NCBI GenBank assembly: GCA_024958715.1
Contig: JANWUS010000018.1
Span: forward strand, 1 to 64,000
Direction: 5' to 3'
Origin: Cyanobium sp. FGCU52
Lineage (GTDB): Bacteria; Cyanobacteriota; Cyanobacteriia; PCC-6307; Cyanobiaceae
DNA length: 64,000 nt
A program made the position numbers and the translations under genes. The notes below the pieces were generated by a model, which saw nothing but the letters and a program-made list of their open reading frames with translations, had not been told where the DNA came from and ran no database searches. Shown piece by piece: positions 34,756 to 44,529 of the stretch. How positions within the stretch are numbered: position 1 is the first letter of the stretch; the number at the start of each line of letters is the position of its first letter.

Positions 34756-35535
34756 ATGACCCTCCATCTGGTGCTGGTGGAGCCGGCCGGCCCCCTCAAC
34801 GTGGGCAGCGTTGCCCGCCTGTGCGCGAACTACGGGCTGGCGGACCTGCGGCTGGTGGCCCCCCGCTGCGATCCCCTCGGCGAGGAGGCCCGGCGGATGG
34901 CGGTGCACGGCCTGCACGTGCTGGAAGCCGCCCGCACCTACCCCACCCTGGCGGCGGCCCTGGCCGACTGCCGGCGGGTGGTGGCCACCAGTGGCCGGGG
35001 CGAGGGGGAACCGCTGCCCCTCGATCCCCCGGACCGAGCCCTGGAGTGGCTGGGGGCCGGACCGGCGAATGAGGCGTCGGCGCTGGTGTTCGGGCGGGAG
35101 GACCGGGGCCTGGGCAACGACGAACTGCGCCAGGCGGGACGGCTGCTCCACATCCCGACCGGCACCGGCTACGGCTCCCTCAACCTCTCCCACGCCGTGG
35201 CGGTGGTGCTGCACGAATGGCAGAGGCTGCGGCAGGGGAGCATCGGGGCCGCCACCGGAGCCCGGCCACCGGAACCGGCCCCCAGGGCGGCGCTGGAAGC
35301 GACCCTGACGGATGCGGAGGCTCTGCTGCTGGAGGTGGGCTTCCTCCATCCCCACACCGCCCGGGCCCGGATGGCGAAGCTGCGCACGCTGCTGCAGCGG
35401 GCCCAGCCCGGCAGCAACGAGGTGGCCCTGCTGCGGGGGATGGTGGCCCAGTTGCGCTGGGCCAGCCGCCGCAGCCTGCCCATTGACGCCACCACTAGCG
35501 TCGGGACCTTCCCACCGCCCCTTCCTCCACCGTGA
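34756..35535 (+). CDS. SpoU/TrmJ-family RNA 2'-O-methyltransferase
   Basis: [63 protein letters not shown]. Confidence 0.88.
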   Translation: MTLHLVLVEPAGPLNVGSVARLCANYGLADLRLVAPRCDPLGEEARRMAVHGLHVLEAARTYPTLAAALADCRRVVATSGRGEGEPLPLDPPDRALEWLGAGPANEASALVFGREDRGLGNDELRQAGRLLHIPTGTGYGSLNLSHAVAVVLHEWQRLRQGSIGAATGARPPEPAPRAALEATLTDAEALLLEVGFLHPHTARARMAKLRTLLQRAQPGSNEVALLRGMVAQLRWASRRSLPIDATTSVGTFPPPLPPP

Positions 35536-36656
35536 ACAGCGGCCGATCACCCCGCACGCGCAGCAGCAACCCCGTGGTACGCCCGCTGCTGCTGGTGCTG
35601 CGCCTGGCCGTGATGGGCGCCGGGCTCGGGGTTCTGGTGGGCACCGGCCTGAAGCTGCTGGCGCCGCGTCTGGCCCAGGGGGCGGTGGGCAAGCCCCAGG
35701 TGGATGCCGCCCCCCGCATCGCCGCCGGCGGCGGCATGGCCCTGGGCCGCTTCGATCCCCGCCGCGAACTCACCGAGCTCAGCCGCCAGTGGACCCAGCT
35801 GGCGGCGGCCCAGAAGGGGCTCACCGCCACCGGCTTCCTGCTGGTGCTCGATGACGGCCGCTACGCCCAGATGGCGGCCGACAAGCCGATGCCCGCCGCC
35901 AGTTCGATCAAGACACCGATCCTGCTGGCGGGGCTCGAGGAGCTCGACCGCGGCAGGCTGCGCTGGAACGAACCCCTGCCGCTCACGAAGGAGGTGCAGG
36001 GCGGCGGCGCCGGCTGGATGGGCAACAAGCCCCTCGGCACCCGCTTCCCCTTCTTCGAGGCCGCCACCGAGATGATCCGGGTGAGCGACAACAGCGCCAC
36101 CAACCTGCTGATCAAACGGCTCGGCGGCCGTCAGGCCCTCAACGCCCGCTTCCAGTCCCTGGGTCTGCCAGCCACGGTGATCAACAACTGGCTGCCTGAT
36201 CTGAACGGCACCAACACCACCAGCGCCCGCGATCTGGCCAAGTCGATCGCGATGGTGGACACCGGCGAGAAACTCAGCCCCCGGGCCCGGGATCTGTTCC
36301 GCGAGATCATGGGCACCTCCGGCACCAACACCCTGATCCCGGCGGGCCTGCTCAAGGGCCTGGGCAAGGAGTCGTCCGATCCCGACGGGGAGCTGCTGCC
36401 CTACGGCGTCACGGCCTACAACAAAACGGGCGACATCGGCATCGCCTACTCCGATGCAGCCCTGATCCAGCTCCCCAGCGGCCAGCGGGCGGTGGCGGCC
36501 TTCATGGTGAAAGGTCCGTTCAACGACCCCCGCTCGGGCGAGCTGATCCGCTCCCTGGCGGCCACGGTGTCCCGCTCGCTGGTGGGCAAGGGCGCCGTGT
36601 CGAGCGCCGACCTTCCCAATCAGGGGGAGCCCCCCGCCCGACGGCCCCAGCCATGA
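35532..36656 (+). CDS. Class A beta-lactamase-like serine hydrolase
   Basis: ASSIKTPILLAGLEEL (SxxK), SDNSATN (SDN), NKTGDIG (KTG). Confidence 0.88.
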   Translation: MNSGRSPRTRSSNPVVRPLLLVLRLAVMGAGLGVLVGTGLKLLAPRLAQGAVGKPQVDAAPRIAAGGGMALGRFDPRRELTELSRQWTQLAAAQKGLTATGFLLVLDDGRYAQMAADKPMPAASSIKTPILLAGLEELDRGRLRWNEPLPLTKEVQGGGAGWMGNKPLGTRFPFFEAATEMIRVSDNSATNLLIKRLGGRQALNARFQSLGLPATVINNWLPDLNGTNTTSARDLAKSIAMVDTGEKLSPRARDLFREIMGTSGTNTLIPAGLLKGLGKESSDPDGELLPYGVTAYNKTGDIGIAYSDAALIQLPSGQRAVAAFMVKGPFNDPRSGELIRSLAATVSRSLVGKGAVSSADLPNQGEPPARRPQP

Positions 36657-38095
36657 GAACGATCGCTGCGCTGCTCCTTGCCCTGCCGCTCGCCGTTCCG
36701 TCGGCGGTGGCCCTCGCCAATGGCGCTCCGCCATCGGCTCCGGCTCCGACCTCCGTGCTGAGGCCCCGCACCGTCGCCCCGCTGCCGGGGGGGCTGGATG
36801 AGGTGCCGATGGTCAACGACAACAATCCGGAGCTGATCCGCTCCCCCGGGATCCTGCTCTCCACCTTCGCCGGCAGCGGACAGGGCGATGCCGCTGCCCA
36901 CCTCGACCATCCCCTGAACGGGCGCTTCGACCTGTTCAGCCACCACGTCTACGCCGGCCGCCCGGAAACGCTCGACTCCACGATGTGGCTGGCGCTGGTG
37001 GGGCGGCCCCGGGGCGATCGGCCGGTGCGGCTCCAGCTGCTGGCCGGATCGACGGCCCTCTCCCAGTCCCCCGACGGCCGCGAACCGGCCGCGCCTTTCC
37101 TGCCCCTGCCCACCCTGATGCCCCAGGGAGCGAGCACCACCCCCGCCTGGTCGGGCCCGGGCAGCCGGGTGGCCACCGAACTGCTGCAGCGCCAGCGGGG
37201 CGCAGGGATGCCGTCGGGTTGGACCCTGGAGCCTGGCCGCACCACCACCCTGCTGGAACTGCCCCTGCCGGTTCGCGGCCTCGATCCCCTGCTCAACGGC
37301 CGCAACCTCCAGCTCCAGCTGCAGAGCGACGGCCCCCTCGACCTCGCCCTGCTGGCGGCCCCGGCCGATGGCGACCGCCCGCCGGCGCCGGCGGTCTGGC
37401 GCCAGCTGCTCAAGGGCGGCCTGAGCCCGAAGGAGCATGCCCCCACCCCGAAGGGAGCCCCCGGCGGCATGGTGTACTCCCGCGTCAGCGCCGTGCAGAC
37501 GGGCAGCAGCTGGAGGGGCCGGCTGGCGGCGCCGGGCAGCAGCGAGCTGCCGGTGAGCCGGGCGCCGATCTCCTGGCCGATCGCCTCGCTGGAGCGGGGC
37601 AGCCTGGGCACGGGCCAGGTCCAGACCGCCCCGCTGACGGCCTTCTACCCCGGCACCGCCTGGGCGGCCCACGGCAACTACGGCGTCACCTACGACCTGC
37701 TCCTGCCGCTGGTGAACGACACCGGCCGGCCGGCGGCCCTGGCGCTCGCCTTTGAATCGCCCCTCAAGCACGACCGGCCGCTGGGGGGCCTGCGCTTCGC
37801 CGTGGCCCCCAGCCGCGCCGTAACCTTCCGGGGCACGGTGGAGGTGAGCGGCCTCGACGGCCCCCAGGGCCGCCCCCTCGGCAGGCAGGCGTTCCATCTG
37901 GTGCTGCGGGCCGGGGAAGAGGGACCGCCGCTGGGCCAGGTGCGCCTGGCCCCCGGGGAACGGCGCTCCCTGCGGGTGCGCCTGATCTACCCCGCCGATG
38001 CCACACCGCCCCAGGTGCTGTCGCTGCTGCCGCTGGCCCCGGCGGCCGGCGGGGCTGTGAAACAATCCGGGGCACCGCCGTCCGCCGCCCCGTGA
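36653..38095 (+). CDS. DUF3370-family secreted protein
   Basis: Signal peptide; PLPGGLDEVPMVNDNNPELIRSPGILLSTFAGSGQ; HGNYGVTYDLLLPLVND. Confidence 0.75.
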   Translation: MRTIAALLLALPLAVPSAVALANGAPPSAPAPTSVLRPRTVAPLPGGLDEVPMVNDNNPELIRSPGILLSTFAGSGQGDAAAHLDHPLNGRFDLFSHHVYAGRPETLDSTMWLALVGRPRGDRPVRLQLLAGSTALSQSPDGREPAAPFLPLPTLMPQGASTTPAWSGPGSRVATELLQRQRGAGMPSGWTLEPGRTTTLLELPLPVRGLDPLLNGRNLQLQLQSDGPLDLALLAAPADGDRPPAPAVWRQLLKGGLSPKEHAPTPKGAPGGMVYSRVSAVQTGSSWRGRLAAPGSSELPVSRAPISWPIASLERGSLGTGQVQTAPLTAFYPGTAWAAHGNYGVTYDLLLPLVNDTGRPAALALAFESPLKHDRPLGGLRFAVAPSRAVTFRGTVEVSGLDGPQGRPLGRQAFHLVLRAGEEGPPLGQVRLAPGERRSLRVRLIYPADATPPQVLSLLPLAPAAGGAVKQSGAPPSAAP

Positions 38096-39180
38096 GCCAG
38101 ACCAGGAAGCGCAGGGTCTTCCCCTTCACCGCGATCGTGGGTCAGGAGGAGATGAAGCTGGCCCTGCTGCTCAACGTGATCGACCCGCGCATCGGCGGCG
38201 TGATGATCATGGGCGACCGGGGCACGGGCAAGAGCACCACGATCCGTGCCCTGGCGGATCTGCTGCCGGCGATCGACGTGGTGGCCGGCGACCTCTACAA
38301 CAGCTCGCCGAACGATCCGGATCTGCAGAGCGCCGAGGTGCGCCAGCGGCTCGAGCATGGTGAGCAGGTGCCGGTGGAGCAGCGCCAGGTGCCGATGGTG
38401 GATCTGCCCCTGGGCGCCACCGAAGACCGCCTCTGCGGCACGATCGACATCGAGAAGGCCCTCAGCGAGGGCGTGCGGGCGTTCGAGCCGGGCCTGCTGG
38501 CCAAGGCCAACCGCGGCCTGCTCTACGTGGATGAGGTGAACCTGCTCGACGACCACCTGGTGGACGTGCTGCTGGATTCGGCGGCGTCGGGCTGGAACAC
38601 GGTGGAGCGCGAGGGCGTGAGCGTGCGCCACCCGGCCCGATTCGTGCTGATCGGTTCCGGCAACCCGGAGGAGGGCGAACTGCGGCCCCAGCTGCTGGAT
38701 CGCTTCGGCATGAGCGTGGAGGTGCGCACCGTGCGCGATCCGGAACTGCGGGTGCAGGTGGTGGACCAGCGCACCACCTTCGACAATGACCCCGACGGCT
38801 TCAACGACGCCGTGCAGTCGCACCAGGACGCGCTGCAGGCGCGGGTGGTGGAGGCCCAGCAGCGGCTGCCGCACGTGAGCATCGACGACGACCTGCGCAT
38901 CCGCATCTCGGCGGTGTGCGGCGAACTGGATGTGGACGGCCTGCGGGGCGACATCGTGACCAACCGGGCCGCCCGTGCCCTGGCCGCCTTCGAGGGCCGC
39001 ACCGAGGTGGGCGACGACGACGTGGCCCGGGTGGTGGCCTGCTGCCTGCGCCACCGCCTGCGCAAGGACCCGCTCGAGCAGATCGACTCCGGCGATCGGG
39101 TGGTGAAGGTGTTCTGCAAGGTGTTCGAGCGCCCCGAACCCAGCGACCGCAGCGCCTTCCAGCTGGCCCTGGCGGGCTGA
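38092..39180 (+). CDS. chlI: Magnesium chelatase ATPase subunit I
   Basis: [66 protein letters not shown]. Confidence 0.97.
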   Translation: MSQTRKRRVFPFTAIVGQEEMKLALLLNVIDPRIGGVMIMGDRGTGKSTTIRALADLLPAIDVVAGDLYNSSPNDPDLQSAEVRQRLEHGEQVPVEQRQVPMVDLPLGATEDRLCGTIDIEKALSEGVRAFEPGLLAKANRGLLYVDEVNLLDDHLVDVLLDSAASGWNTVEREGVSVRHPARFVLIGSGNPEEGELRPQLLDRFGMSVEVRTVRDPELRVQVVDQRTTFDNDPDGFNDAVQSHQDALQARVVEAQQRLPHVSIDDDLRIRISAVCGELDVDGLRGDIVTNRAARALAAFEGRTEVGDDDVARVVACCLRHRLRKDPLEQIDSGDRVVKVFCKVFERPEPSDRSAFQLALAG

Positions 39181-39184
39181 GCCC

Positions 39185-39652
39185 TTGCGCATCCTCGGCA
39201 TCGATCCCGGTCTGGCCCGCGTGGGCTACGGCGTGATCGAGGTGGCGGCCGGCGGGCAGCAGCGGCTGCTCGACTGCGGCATGATCCGCACCGATCCCGG
39301 CCGCAGCGACGGCGAGCGGATGGTGGAGATCGCCGCCGATCTGCGCCAGCTGATCCGCCGCTGGCGGCCCGATCTGGCGGCGGTGGAGAAGTTCTTCTTC
39401 TACCGCTCCAGCACCACGATCTCGGTGGTGCAGGCCCGCGGCGTGCTGGTGATGACCCTGGCGCGCTTCGCGATCCCGGTGGTGGAGTTTCCGCCGATGC
39501 AGATCAAGCTGGTGCTGGCCGGCCATGGGCACGCCGAGAAGGGCGAGGTGCTGGCCGCCGTGATGCGGGAGCTGGCGCTGGAGTCGCCCCCCCGGCCCGA
39601 TGACGCCGCCGATGCGCTGGCGGTGGCCCTGACGGCCTGGTTCCAGCGATGA
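39185..39652 (+). CDS. ruvC: Holliday junction resolvase RuvC
   Basis: [42 protein letters not shown]. Confidence 0.95.
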   Translation: MRILGIDPGLARVGYGVIEVAAGGQQRLLDCGMIRTDPGRSDGERMVEIAADLRQLIRRWRPDLAAVEKFFFYRSSTTISVVQARGVLVMTLARFAIPVVEFPPMQIKLVLAGHGHAEKGEVLAAVMRELALESPPRPDDAADALAVALTAWFQR

Positions 39653-40269
39653 GCGACCCAGCCGCCAAGGCGGCCCTGCGGCGCCACTTCCGGAGGCTGC
39701 GCCGGGACAGCCTGCCTGCTGCGCTGACGGCGCTGCAGGCGGCCGCCTGCCGGGAGCTGCCGGCCCTGGTGCCCCCCGGGCGGCGGCTGGGTCTGTACTG
39801 GCCGGTGGGCAGCGAACCCGACCTGCGCCCGCTGGCGGCCCTGCTGCCCGATCGGCTGGCGCTGCCGGCGATCCGGCCCTGGAGCGGCGGCCCCGCCGCC
39901 GGCGTGAACGGGGAGCAGCGGCTGGTGTACCTGCCCTGGAGCCCGGGCCAGGCGCTGGCGAGCGACGGCTGCGGCATCCCGGCTCCGCTGGAGGGAGCTC
40001 CTCTGGAGCCGGGGGAGCTGGGGCTGCTGCTGGTGCCGGCCCTGGCGATGGATGGCGCCGGCCTGCGGCTGGGCTCCGGGGGCGGCTGGTACGACCGCCT
40101 GCGGGGCGATGCGGCCTGGGGAGCCGTGCCGGCCCTGGCGGTGCTGCCGGCGGCCTGCGTGACCGCCACCCTGCCCCGGGATGGGTGGGATGTGCCCTTC
40201 GATGGCTGGCTCGACGAGGTCGGCCTGCACCGCCTGGCCCGGGAGGGAGGGAACGTTGCAAGCTCCTAA
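39649..40269 (+). CDS. 5-formyltetrahydrofolate cyclo-ligase
   Basis: [26 protein letters not shown] signature. Confidence 0.88.
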   Translation: MSDPAAKAALRRHFRRLRRDSLPAALTALQAAACRELPALVPPGRRLGLYWPVGSEPDLRPLAALLPDRLALPAIRPWSGGPAAGVNGEQRLVYLPWSPGQALASDGCGIPAPLEGAPLEPGELGLLLVPALAMDGAGLRLGSGGGWYDRLRGDAAWGAVPALAVLPAACVTATLPRDGWDVPFDGWLDEVGLHRLAREGGNVASS

Positions 40270-40275
40270 GTCAGG

Positions 40276-40590
40276 GTGCCCACGCACGCACAGGCGAAGG
40301 AGGTTTGCGAAGATCACGGCAGCGATGCCGCCCCCTTGGACCTGACGCCCCTGGATCGCACCACCCGTCAGCTGGCGGCGACCGACACCTCCCAGGGCGT
40401 ACGCCCCCGCTCCCTGTCCGCGGCTGCGCTGGCGGCCTCGGCCAGCGGTCCCACCGCTGCGGAGCGGATCCTGGCCGCCGAGATGGCGGGCCGGGCCGAA
40501 GGCAGCGATGCCCTCTCGATGATGGTGGGCTCGATCGCCCGGATGGTGCAGGCGGGCAAGACGCGCGACAGTCGGTGGAAAGCTTCCTGA
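40276..40590 (+). CDS. Small hypothetical protein
   Basis: ORF in the gap between 5-FCL and the next gene; no recognised motif; start doubtful. Confidence 0.35.
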   Translation: MPTHAQAKEVCEDHGSDAAPLDLTPLDRTTRQLAATDTSQGVRPRSLSAAALAASASGPTAAERILAAEMAGRAEGSDALSMMVGSIARMVQAGKTRDSRWKAS

Positions 40591-40606
40591 TCACGCCTCA
40601 ACTCCG

Positions 40607-41107
40607 ATGACGTTCCGCTCTCTCCCCTGGCTGCTGGCCGGCGGCGTGCTGCTGATGGCCGGCGGCGGCGCCCATGCCCACGGCATCGAGTCGAGCCTTG
40701 AGCGCCTGGGCCCCCTCACCAACGAGAAAGCCTTCGAGCGACCCCGCAATTCCGGTACTTCCCTGCAGCTGGAAAGCCGGTTCTCCTCCGGTGTGCCCGC
40801 CATCGACGCCGCGGTGCGCCTCGTTCCCCCCGCTGGCGGCACCCCGATCGAGCTGGGCCGCACCGACGCCGAAGGCCGGCTCACCTTCGCCCTGCCCCGG
40901 GGCGCCCGGCCCGACTGGGAGGTGCAGGTGGATGCCGGGCCCGGCCACCGCGATTACCTGGAACTGCCCACCGCCCCCGGAGCCAGCCATGCCCGCAGGA
41001 GCAATGGCGTTCAGCTGCCACGGCTCGCTGCCCTGGAACCGGGCGTGATTGCCCTCGGCCTGCTGAGTGTCCTCGGCGCCCTGCCGCTGCTGCGCCGGCG
41101 CCGCTGA
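40607..41107 (+). CDS. Hypothetical secreted protein with C-terminal TM
   Basis: Signal peptide ending AHAHG; C-term TM plus RRRR. Confidence 0.65.
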   Translation: MTFRSLPWLLAGGVLLMAGGGAHAHGIESSLERLGPLTNEKAFERPRNSGTSLQLESRFSSGVPAIDAAVRLVPPAGGTPIELGRTDAEGRLTFALPRGARPDWEVQVDAGPGHRDYLELPTAPGASHARRSNGVQLPRLAALEPGVIALGLLSVLGALPLLRRRR

Positions 41108-41110
41108 CCG

Positions 41111-41554
41111 ATGGGCACCGGCAGTCCCGCCCTGGATCGGATCGTGGAGAGGCTCGGCAGCACCGCCGACCCCAAGCGCCGCTACGAGTACGTGCTGTGG
41201 CTGGCCAAGAAGCTGCCGCCGCTGCCGGAGGACTACCGCCAGGACGTGTTCAAGGTGCGGGGCTGCGTGTCGCAGGTGTATGTGGTGGGGCAGCTGCAGG
41301 AGGGCCGCCTCCACTGGCAGGGCGATTCGGATGCGGCGATCACCAAGGGCCTGCTGGCGCTGCTGATCGAGGGGCTTGAAGGCCTCACCCCCGCCCAGGT
41401 GGAAGCCCTCGATCCCGCCTTCCTGGCCGACACCGGCCTGCAGGCGAGCCTGACGCCCTCGCGCGCGAACGGCTTTCTGAACATCTTCCGCATGATGCAG
41501 GCCCAGGCCCGCTCCCTCGGGGCTACGGAGCCCGGGACGCCGGCGGATTTCTAG
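41111..41554 (+). CDS. sufE: SufE-family cysteine desulfuration protein
   Basis: RYEYVLWLAKKLPPLPEDYR; VRGCVSQVYV; SRANGFLNIFRMMQ. Confidence 0.93.
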   Translation: MGTGSPALDRIVERLGSTADPKRRYEYVLWLAKKLPPLPEDYRQDVFKVRGCVSQVYVVGQLQEGRLHWQGDSDAAITKGLLALLIEGLEGLTPAQVEALDPAFLADTGLQASLTPSRANGFLNIFRMMQAQARSLGATEPGTPADF

Positions 41555-41581
41555 GATCTGAGGTTTGCGGGACTGCGGCCC

Positions 41582-42889
41582 ATGACGATCGGCGTCGGCT
41601 TGCTCGGACTGGGCACGGTGGGGGCCGGCGTCGCCGCGATCCTGACCAGCCCGGAGGGGCGCCACCCCCTGGTGGGAGCTCTGAAGCTGAAGAAGGTGGC
41701 GGTGCGGGATCCCGGCCGGGCCCGGCCGGTGAGCCTGCCCGCCGATGTGGTCACCACCGATCCGGAAGCGGTGGTGGACGATCCGGCGGTGGAGATCGTG
41801 GTGGAGGTGATGGGCGGCCTGGAGCCGGCCCGCAGCCTGATCCTGCGGGCGATCGCCGCCGGCAAGCCGGTGGTGACCGCCAACAAGGCCGTGATCGCCC
41901 GCCACGGCGAGGAGATCGCCGCCGCCGCCGCCGAGCGCGGCGTGTACGTGCTGATTGAAGCGGCCGTGGGCGGCGGCATCCCGATCATCGAGCCGCTGAA
42001 GCAGTCGCTCGGCGGCAACCGCATCCAGCGGGTGAGCGGCATCATCAACGGCACCACCAACTACATCCTCAGCCGCATGGCCGATGAGGGTGCGGCCTAT
42101 GAAGCCGTGCTGGCCGACGCCCAGCGGCTGGGTTACGCGGAGGCCGATCCCGCCGCCGATGTGGAGGGCCACGACGCGGCGGACAAGATCGCGATCCTGG
42201 CGGGCCTGGCCTACGGCGGGCCAGTGCCCCGCGCGTCCATCCCTACGGAGGGCATCGACCGGCTGGAGGCCCGCGATGTGGCCTATGCCGCCCAGCTGGG
42301 GTTCGTGGTGAAGCTGCTGGCGGTGGCCCAGCGCATCGGCGATCCCGATGTCGCCGGGGTGCAGTCGCTTGATGTGCGCGTGCATCCCACCCTGCTGCCC
42401 GTGGATCACCCCCTGGCCGGAGTGAACGGGGTGAACAACGCGATCCTGGTGGAAGGCGATCCGGTGGGTCGGGTGATGTTCTACGGGCCCGGGGCCGGGG
42501 CGGGGCCGACGGCCTCGGCGGTGGTGGCCGACATCCTCAACATCGCCGGCATCCGCCAGGTGGGGGGCCCGCAGGCCGGGCTCGATCCGCTGCTGGCCGC
42601 CAGCAGCTGGCGGCGCTGCGCGCTGGCGGAAGGCGCCCTCACCAGCCATCGCAACTATGTGCGTTTCCGCACCCACGACCAGCCCGGCGTGATCGGCCAG
42701 ATCGGCACCGCCTTCGGCAACGCCGGCGTGTCGATCCAGTCGATCGTGCAGCTCGAGAGCGACGGCGGTGCCGCCGAGATCGTGGTGATCACCCACGAGG
42801 TGCAGGAGGCCCGTTTCCGCGAGGCCCTGGCGGCGATCGAGGCCCATCCGGAAGTGCTCACGGTGGCGGCCTGCCTGCGCACGCTGTAA
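41582..42889 (+). CDS. hom: Homoserine dehydrogenase
   Basis: GVGLLGLGTVGAGVAAIL; GIINGTTNYILSRM; C-terminal ACT-like domain. Confidence 0.95.
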   Translation: MTIGVGLLGLGTVGAGVAAILTSPEGRHPLVGALKLKKVAVRDPGRARPVSLPADVVTTDPEAVVDDPAVEIVVEVMGGLEPARSLILRAIAAGKPVVTANKAVIARHGEEIAAAAAERGVYVLIEAAVGGGIPIIEPLKQSLGGNRIQRVSGIINGTTNYILSRMADEGAAYEAVLADAQRLGYAEADPAADVEGHDAADKIAILAGLAYGGPVPRASIPTEGIDRLEARDVAYAAQLGFVVKLLAVAQRIGDPDVAGVQSLDVRVHPTLLPVDHPLAGVNGVNNAILVEGDPVGRVMFYGPGAGAGPTASAVVADILNIAGIRQVGGPQAGLDPLLAASSWRRCALAEGALTSHRNYVRFRTHDQPGVIGQIGTAFGNAGVSIQSIVQLESDGGAAEIVVITHEVQEARFREALAAIEAHPEVLTVAACLRTL

Positions 42890-42901
42890 CCGGAGGCCAT
42901 G

Positions 42902-42929
42902 AAAAAGCCCCTGCCCGGCGGGCAGGGGC
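42902..42929 (-). terminator. Rho-independent terminator for the minus-strand PEP-CTERM gene
   Basis: GCCCCTGCC-CGCCG-GGCAGGGGC followed by TTTTT on the minus strand. Confidence 0.85.
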
Positions 42930-42967
42930 CTGGCAAGTTGCCGTGAAGCACGCCACTGATCCCGCTC

Positions 42968-43747
42968 TCAGGCCAGTCGAGAGCCCTTGATGCGGCTGCG
43001 CAGCCGACGGCTGAAGCCGAAGGCGGTACCGGCACCAAGAAGGGGGAGGGGGCCGGGAACTTCCTCCGGCGGACCTGCCACCAGCACCTGGGTATAGGTG
43101 TTCTTGAAGCTATCGATGGTGGACAAATCGCCAACGAACCATTTGTCCGTCACGTAGATGCTGGTGAGCTGCTCCAGCCCTGCGGACTCCTGGGGGTCGA
43201 GTCGGTCGGACACCAGGGAAACAAAGGGAGTGATATCAGATCGATCGCGCCGAACCTGCTTGGTGACCGACGACTTGAGGTCCGCGCTGTTCGACTGATT
43301 GATGTCACTGTCCAACTGCACCGTATCGAGGGCATATCTTGGGTCGGTCACCTCAAGCAAGTAGCTGAAGCCAATGGAAGAGGAAGTCAGTCGTGAGGGG
43401 GAGAAATTGAAGTCGAGGCTGAAGAAGTCATTCTCGAAACCGGAGGGCGGAAATGCATTCCATTCAATCTCAAGAGTACCCCTACCGTCATCACCCAACT
43501 TAAGCTGGGAAGGATCACCGATGGTGATTTTCTTATCCTGACACTGGAAGGTGTCACCCTCGACCAGCTTTGAGAAAAGGATTGAGAAGGGATTGAGGGA
43601 TGGGGGCGTGCCACTGCCACAAGCGTTGTAGGCGGAAGGAGTGGCAGCCTGAGCGGAACCGGAGAAAAGCACGGAGCCCGGCACACCAAACAGGCTGATT
43701 CCCAGCAACAACTTTGGCAGGAATCCGGCATGCGGAAGCACTTTCAT
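42968..43747 (-). CDS. Secreted protein with cyanobacterial PEP-CTERM-type sorting tail
   Basis: Start chosen at ATG 43747 (SD-like aaagagg upstream); signal peptide; C-terminal EEVPGPLPLLGAGTAFGFSRRLRSRIKGSRLA. Confidence 0.85.
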   Translation of the reverse strand: MKVLPHAGFLPKLLLGISLFGVPGSVLFSGSAQAATPSAYNACGSGTPPSLNPFSILFSKLVEGDTFQCQDKKITIGDPSQLKLGDDGRGTLEIEWNAFPPSGFENDFFSLDFNFSPSRLTSSSIGFSYLLEVTDPRYALDTVQLDSDINQSNSADLKSSVTKQVRRDRSDITPFVSLVSDRLDPQESAGLEQLTSIYVTDKWFVGDLSTIDSFKNTYTQVLVAGPPEEVPGPLPLLGAGTAFGFSRRLRSRIKGSRLA

Positions 43748-44173
43748 GGATGCCTCTTTCTTCAATATTTCAGCAGCAGTCTAATCAGCCAAGAGCCAAG
43801 GATAAGAGAATAAGTGCATCATCCATTGGGCAGCAACGATGCAGATCCGTAGCAAAGGCATCAACAGCGACAGATTCAGCCCGCCACCGGTTGATTCCAC
43901 GGACAATCCCCACTGGACCAGCGACAGACCAGAAGCACAAAACACGGAACATCTGCACATTCATTCTTCCTTGCTCATCAGGGTTGAAAGCCTGTGATTC
44001 AGAGCTCTGTGCTCCTCCCGCTCCTCGCTGCTCGACCGCGCATGCGTAGGGATCCCCTGACAACGCCGGGATCGGTCGCCGGTTCGGTAGCGGCCGGTAC
44101 GCCGCCCCGCGATCCGGTAGAAATGATGAAGAAGAACGCGTTTCCCAGGGCTCCCTCCGGGGGGCCGCACCCC

Positions 44174-44434
44174 ATGACCCTCCATCAAGGCGACTGCATC
44201 CGCCTCCCCGCCGTCGAGCCCAGCCTGGCGCTGCCCCTCGACCCGGCGGTCGAGGCCTCCGGCGACCAGCTCTATCAGGTGGTGAGCGTCGACGCTCCAG
44301 GTGATCGCTGCTGGCTCCGCCGCTGGCCCCTGGCCCGCCATGGCTCGCCGGTGTTCGAGCTCTCGCTGCTCCAGCTCCAGGGCCGCCAGCCCCACCGTCA
44401 GCCGCACCGCGCCCCTGTCCACGGCCGTTCCTGA
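44174..44434 (+). CDS. Small hypothetical protein (86 aa)
   Basis: MTLHQGDCIRLPAVEPSLALPLDPAVEASGDQLYQVVSVDAPGDRCWLRRWP...; soluble, plausible start. Confidence 0.5.
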   Translation: MTLHQGDCIRLPAVEPSLALPLDPAVEASGDQLYQVVSVDAPGDRCWLRRWPLARHGSPVFELSLLQLQGRQPHRQPHRAPVHGRS

Positions 44435-44529
44435 ACCGGCCCCCCGGCCCTGGAACTCAGCGGCCCCGCGTCTTGAATGGCGCGATCCGAAGCACTGGCT
44501 TGGCCGCACCCGCAGGTCCCGACACCGGA

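Noticed and set aside
40598-42847. 749-aa minus-strand ORF
   Set aside because: Antisense to sufE and hom, with shadow composition.
43785-44063. 92-aa minus-strand ORF upstream of the second PEP-CTERM gene
   Set aside because: Hydrophobic stretch but no convincing start context or motif; kept only as part of the spacer finding.
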